Assembly: GCF_029227915.1 (NCBI RefSeq)
Contig: NC_079888.1
Coordinates: forward strand, 19,074,001-19,138,000
DNA length: 64,000 nt
Direction: 5' to 3'
Source of the DNA: Hydractinia symbiolongicarpus
Lineage: Eukaryota > Cnidaria > Hydrozoa > Anthoathecata > Hydractiniidae
Shown: positions 62,145 through 64,000 of the stretch, one piece after another
Numbering within the stretch: the first letter of the stretch is position 1
How the letters are laid out: every line of letters starts with the position of its first letter
Program-made: the position numbers and the translations under genes
The notes under the pieces: model-generated
Told to the model about the DNA's origin: nothing
The model's database searches: none
Seen by the model: the letters and a program-made list of their open reading frames with translations, nothing else

Positions 62145-62880
62145 AAAGGAGCTCTACAAAAAATGTATTTACATTAAACATATAAAACACTTTAACATGC
62201 GTCCTTTAAAATCATCCTAAAATTGTTCATTTTAAAAACACTTTTTTACTTTTACTCCTTTCTTTTTTCTGGAAAAATTTAAAAAAATTATAGATAGCAC
62301 AGAAAAAAAATAGCTTCCTTATCTATCTGAACTTTAATTAACACAGCAAAAAGATAAGGTCTTTTCTGTTTCCGAGAAAACTTATTTGAGATTTTGAACC
62401 CATTAAAAATGAGTAATTTTGAATCCAGTGTGATAAAAAATGTACTGACCGCCGCTGTTGTGACGAAAATGTAAACTATCATATCACACATTTTCGTATA
62501 TTTGATGTAAAAAACATAGCTTGCAAGGTGCAGAGTCTAATTTTACAAAATTTCCAGTTTCAAAGTTTTAAAACCGAACCCTGTAAAATAAAAATCAACT
62601 GAAAGCAGACATTTCGTCCTCTCCTGCAAAAGTTTACACAACATTGATAAAAAAATGTTTTATTGTACCGATCTAAAAAGGAAAATAACGATCGAAATTA
62701 TGACGTATGAAGATCTATGTAATGAGATTCATGTGACAAGTGTTTATAATTTACAGCAGAGACAGGCTACTAGGGTGAAGAGATAAAAGCAGTTTAGAGT
62801 AATGGCTAACATTCCAGGCTCGCAAAAAGTGTGTGATCTAAACATTTGGCATGCAGGGGTGTCTAATAGATTAATTCAAA
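62130..62880. repeat. Second copy of the 56170-57420 duplicate, internally deleted
   Basis: Same order and strand as the first copy, with about 550 bases missing near 62515. The GGGGTGTC.AATAG motif beyond the breakpoint matches the sequence just past the end of the fibrinogen-like gene, so the source segment began next to that gene. Confidence 0.8.
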
Positions 62881-62978
62881 TCTCAGTAAGTAACATGTGA
62901 CCATATAGCGTAACAAGGAGTTACTCACTAGAGTCAAAAATAAAAATTATCACACAATGATTTATTTTCAAAAGAACA

Positions 62979-63575
62979 TTCAGGAGCAGCTAAAACTAAA
63001 ATATTTCAAGTATTACTTACTTTAAAGCAATGAATTTATTGTCTCTTGCAGAGGCAGATGAAGGTTTGGTTTGAGACAACAACATGGCACACGTGGCTAA
63101 AATATTTCCCTGCAGCATTTCCAATCCTTTCAATATCTGAAAGGGTTTCCAAATTCAAAACTTCTTCATTTAACTTCGGTAGCATGCAAATGCTTTGATA
63201 TTCTAGACATTTTAAGTGCTCCCTGCAATTGGACCTGACCCAGGAAAACCATGTTGAAAAAGAAACATCCACTTGTCCATGTAACTATACCCGTGGTCGT
63301 GTAGGCGTATTAACTTAAAAGCCACGGATGTTTTAGGCGTTTTTTTTCACATTCCAGAATTTCATTCATTGGAACTTGAAAACCCGCAGACGTTTTAGGC
63401 GTTTTTTCTTCCATCTGTGATTTTCATTCATTCGGAACTTTAAAACCCGCGGACGTTTTAGGCGAATCGACACTTTGCCTAAGATCGCCCCGGGTTTGCT
63501 TATTTGAAAATCGATAAAACGCCGCATCGTCATGAAGTCGAAATCGGCGGGTGCCAAAAATAAATTTATAAAAAT
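62979..63575 (-). mobile_element. Fragment of the W hAT family
   Basis: The minus strand repeats the left part of W': the GGCACCCGCCGATTTCGA segment, CCCGGGGCGATCTTAGG, the CGCCTAAAACGTCCGCGGG boxes, and an exon 1-like segment (LNEEVLNLETLSDIERIGN, about 63180-63090). Neither terminal repeat is present. It lies in the spacer of the inverted duplication. Confidence 0.75.
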
Positions 63576-63578
63576 AAC

Positions 63579-64000
63579 TAGCTAGTCAAAATGTGAAGAG
63601 TTTATGCAGGGAAACATTTAAAACAAACAAGCAAGTAAAACACAACATTATAATGTGTAGCCGTATTCATAAGAAATAGAGATTATCTGGTAATTCTGAG
63701 CAATATGTGGAGGATAGTGCCGGCCGTGGAACCCGCAGAAAAAGGATCTAAAGAGGGTAGAGTGGGAATTCAGGTCTGATGATACATACACGAGAATTGA
63801 CCAGGTCTTCAACAGCAGCCTAACCTCGGCTTTACCGGGTAGTAATGTAGATGATGTAATGCACACCATGTTCGCGCAAATCAAGAATCACGTAGAATAT
63901 GCAGACCTACCACAGACCGGGTTTACCATAGGTAGTAGTCTGCATATAGATATTAAACTTCATAGACTCAGACTAACAAGAGATTCTTTGTAGATAGCCT
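63579..64000. repeat. Right arm of the inverted duplication, cut by the window edge
   Basis: Reverse complement of 61722-62144. On the plus strand the coding-like frame runs RIDQVFNSSLTSALPGSNVD to TRDSL and ends at a stop near 63990, at the same codon as in the left arm, so that stop predates the duplication. Confidence 0.85.

Overview
The window looks like eukaryotic, AT-rich animal DNA, most likely from a cnidarian and possibly a hydrozoan. The signs are spliced genes with GTAAG-type donors and short exons, very large AT-rich non-coding stretches, several hAT, Harbinger-like, TTAA-type and other TIR transposons, LINE and SINE fragments, and a secreted phospholipase D-type gene with a cysteine-rich tail. 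No organism name can be read from the sequence, so this assignment is inference.

Layout. 0-5.2 kb: a complete six-exon minus-strand gene for a secreted sphingomyelinase D/phospholipase D-like protein, with a TATA box, a TTAA-flanked transposon in intron 1 and a 69-bp tandem repeat beside its last donor site. 5.2-10.9 kb: mostly featureless, with a tRNA-derived SINE. 10.9-17.9 kb: a decayed array of GIY-YIG nuclease-like domains and a decayed HECT-type ubiquitin ligase gene, arranged head to head (called 'block X') and split by a 2.5-kb TIR transposon ('element Y'). 18-26 kb: mostly AT-rich spacer with a LINE 3' end running into a 404-bp TAAA microsatellite, and a THAP-domain pseudogene broken by a Harbinger-type MITE.

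26.0-45.7 kb is the most striking part. Two hAT-type elements in the same orientation (a short one, W', and a long one, W, with a transposase gene) flank a second, inverted copy of block X. The whole 19.7-kb unit is bordered by a possible 5-bp target duplication, GCGAA. Inside this X copy sits a 6.76-kb foldback element ('element Z') with perfect 123-bp terminal inverted repeats, an 8-bp target duplication, and an interior made entirely of a 10-bp-register satellite that reverses strand once. The W transposase carries an apparent OTU-type cysteine protease domain ahead of its zinc finger and hAT domains.

45.7-64 kb: spacer, a degraded LINE reverse transcriptase, a complete second copy of element Y with a 9-bp target duplication, two more GIY-YIG family copies (one broken, one open), a complete two-exon gene for a secreted fibrinogen-like protein with its own TATA box, and at the right edge an inverted duplication around a third hAT fragment. 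Only two host genes look complete: the PLD-like gene and the fibrinogen-like gene. Most of the remaining recognisable sequence is mobile or derived from mobile DNA.
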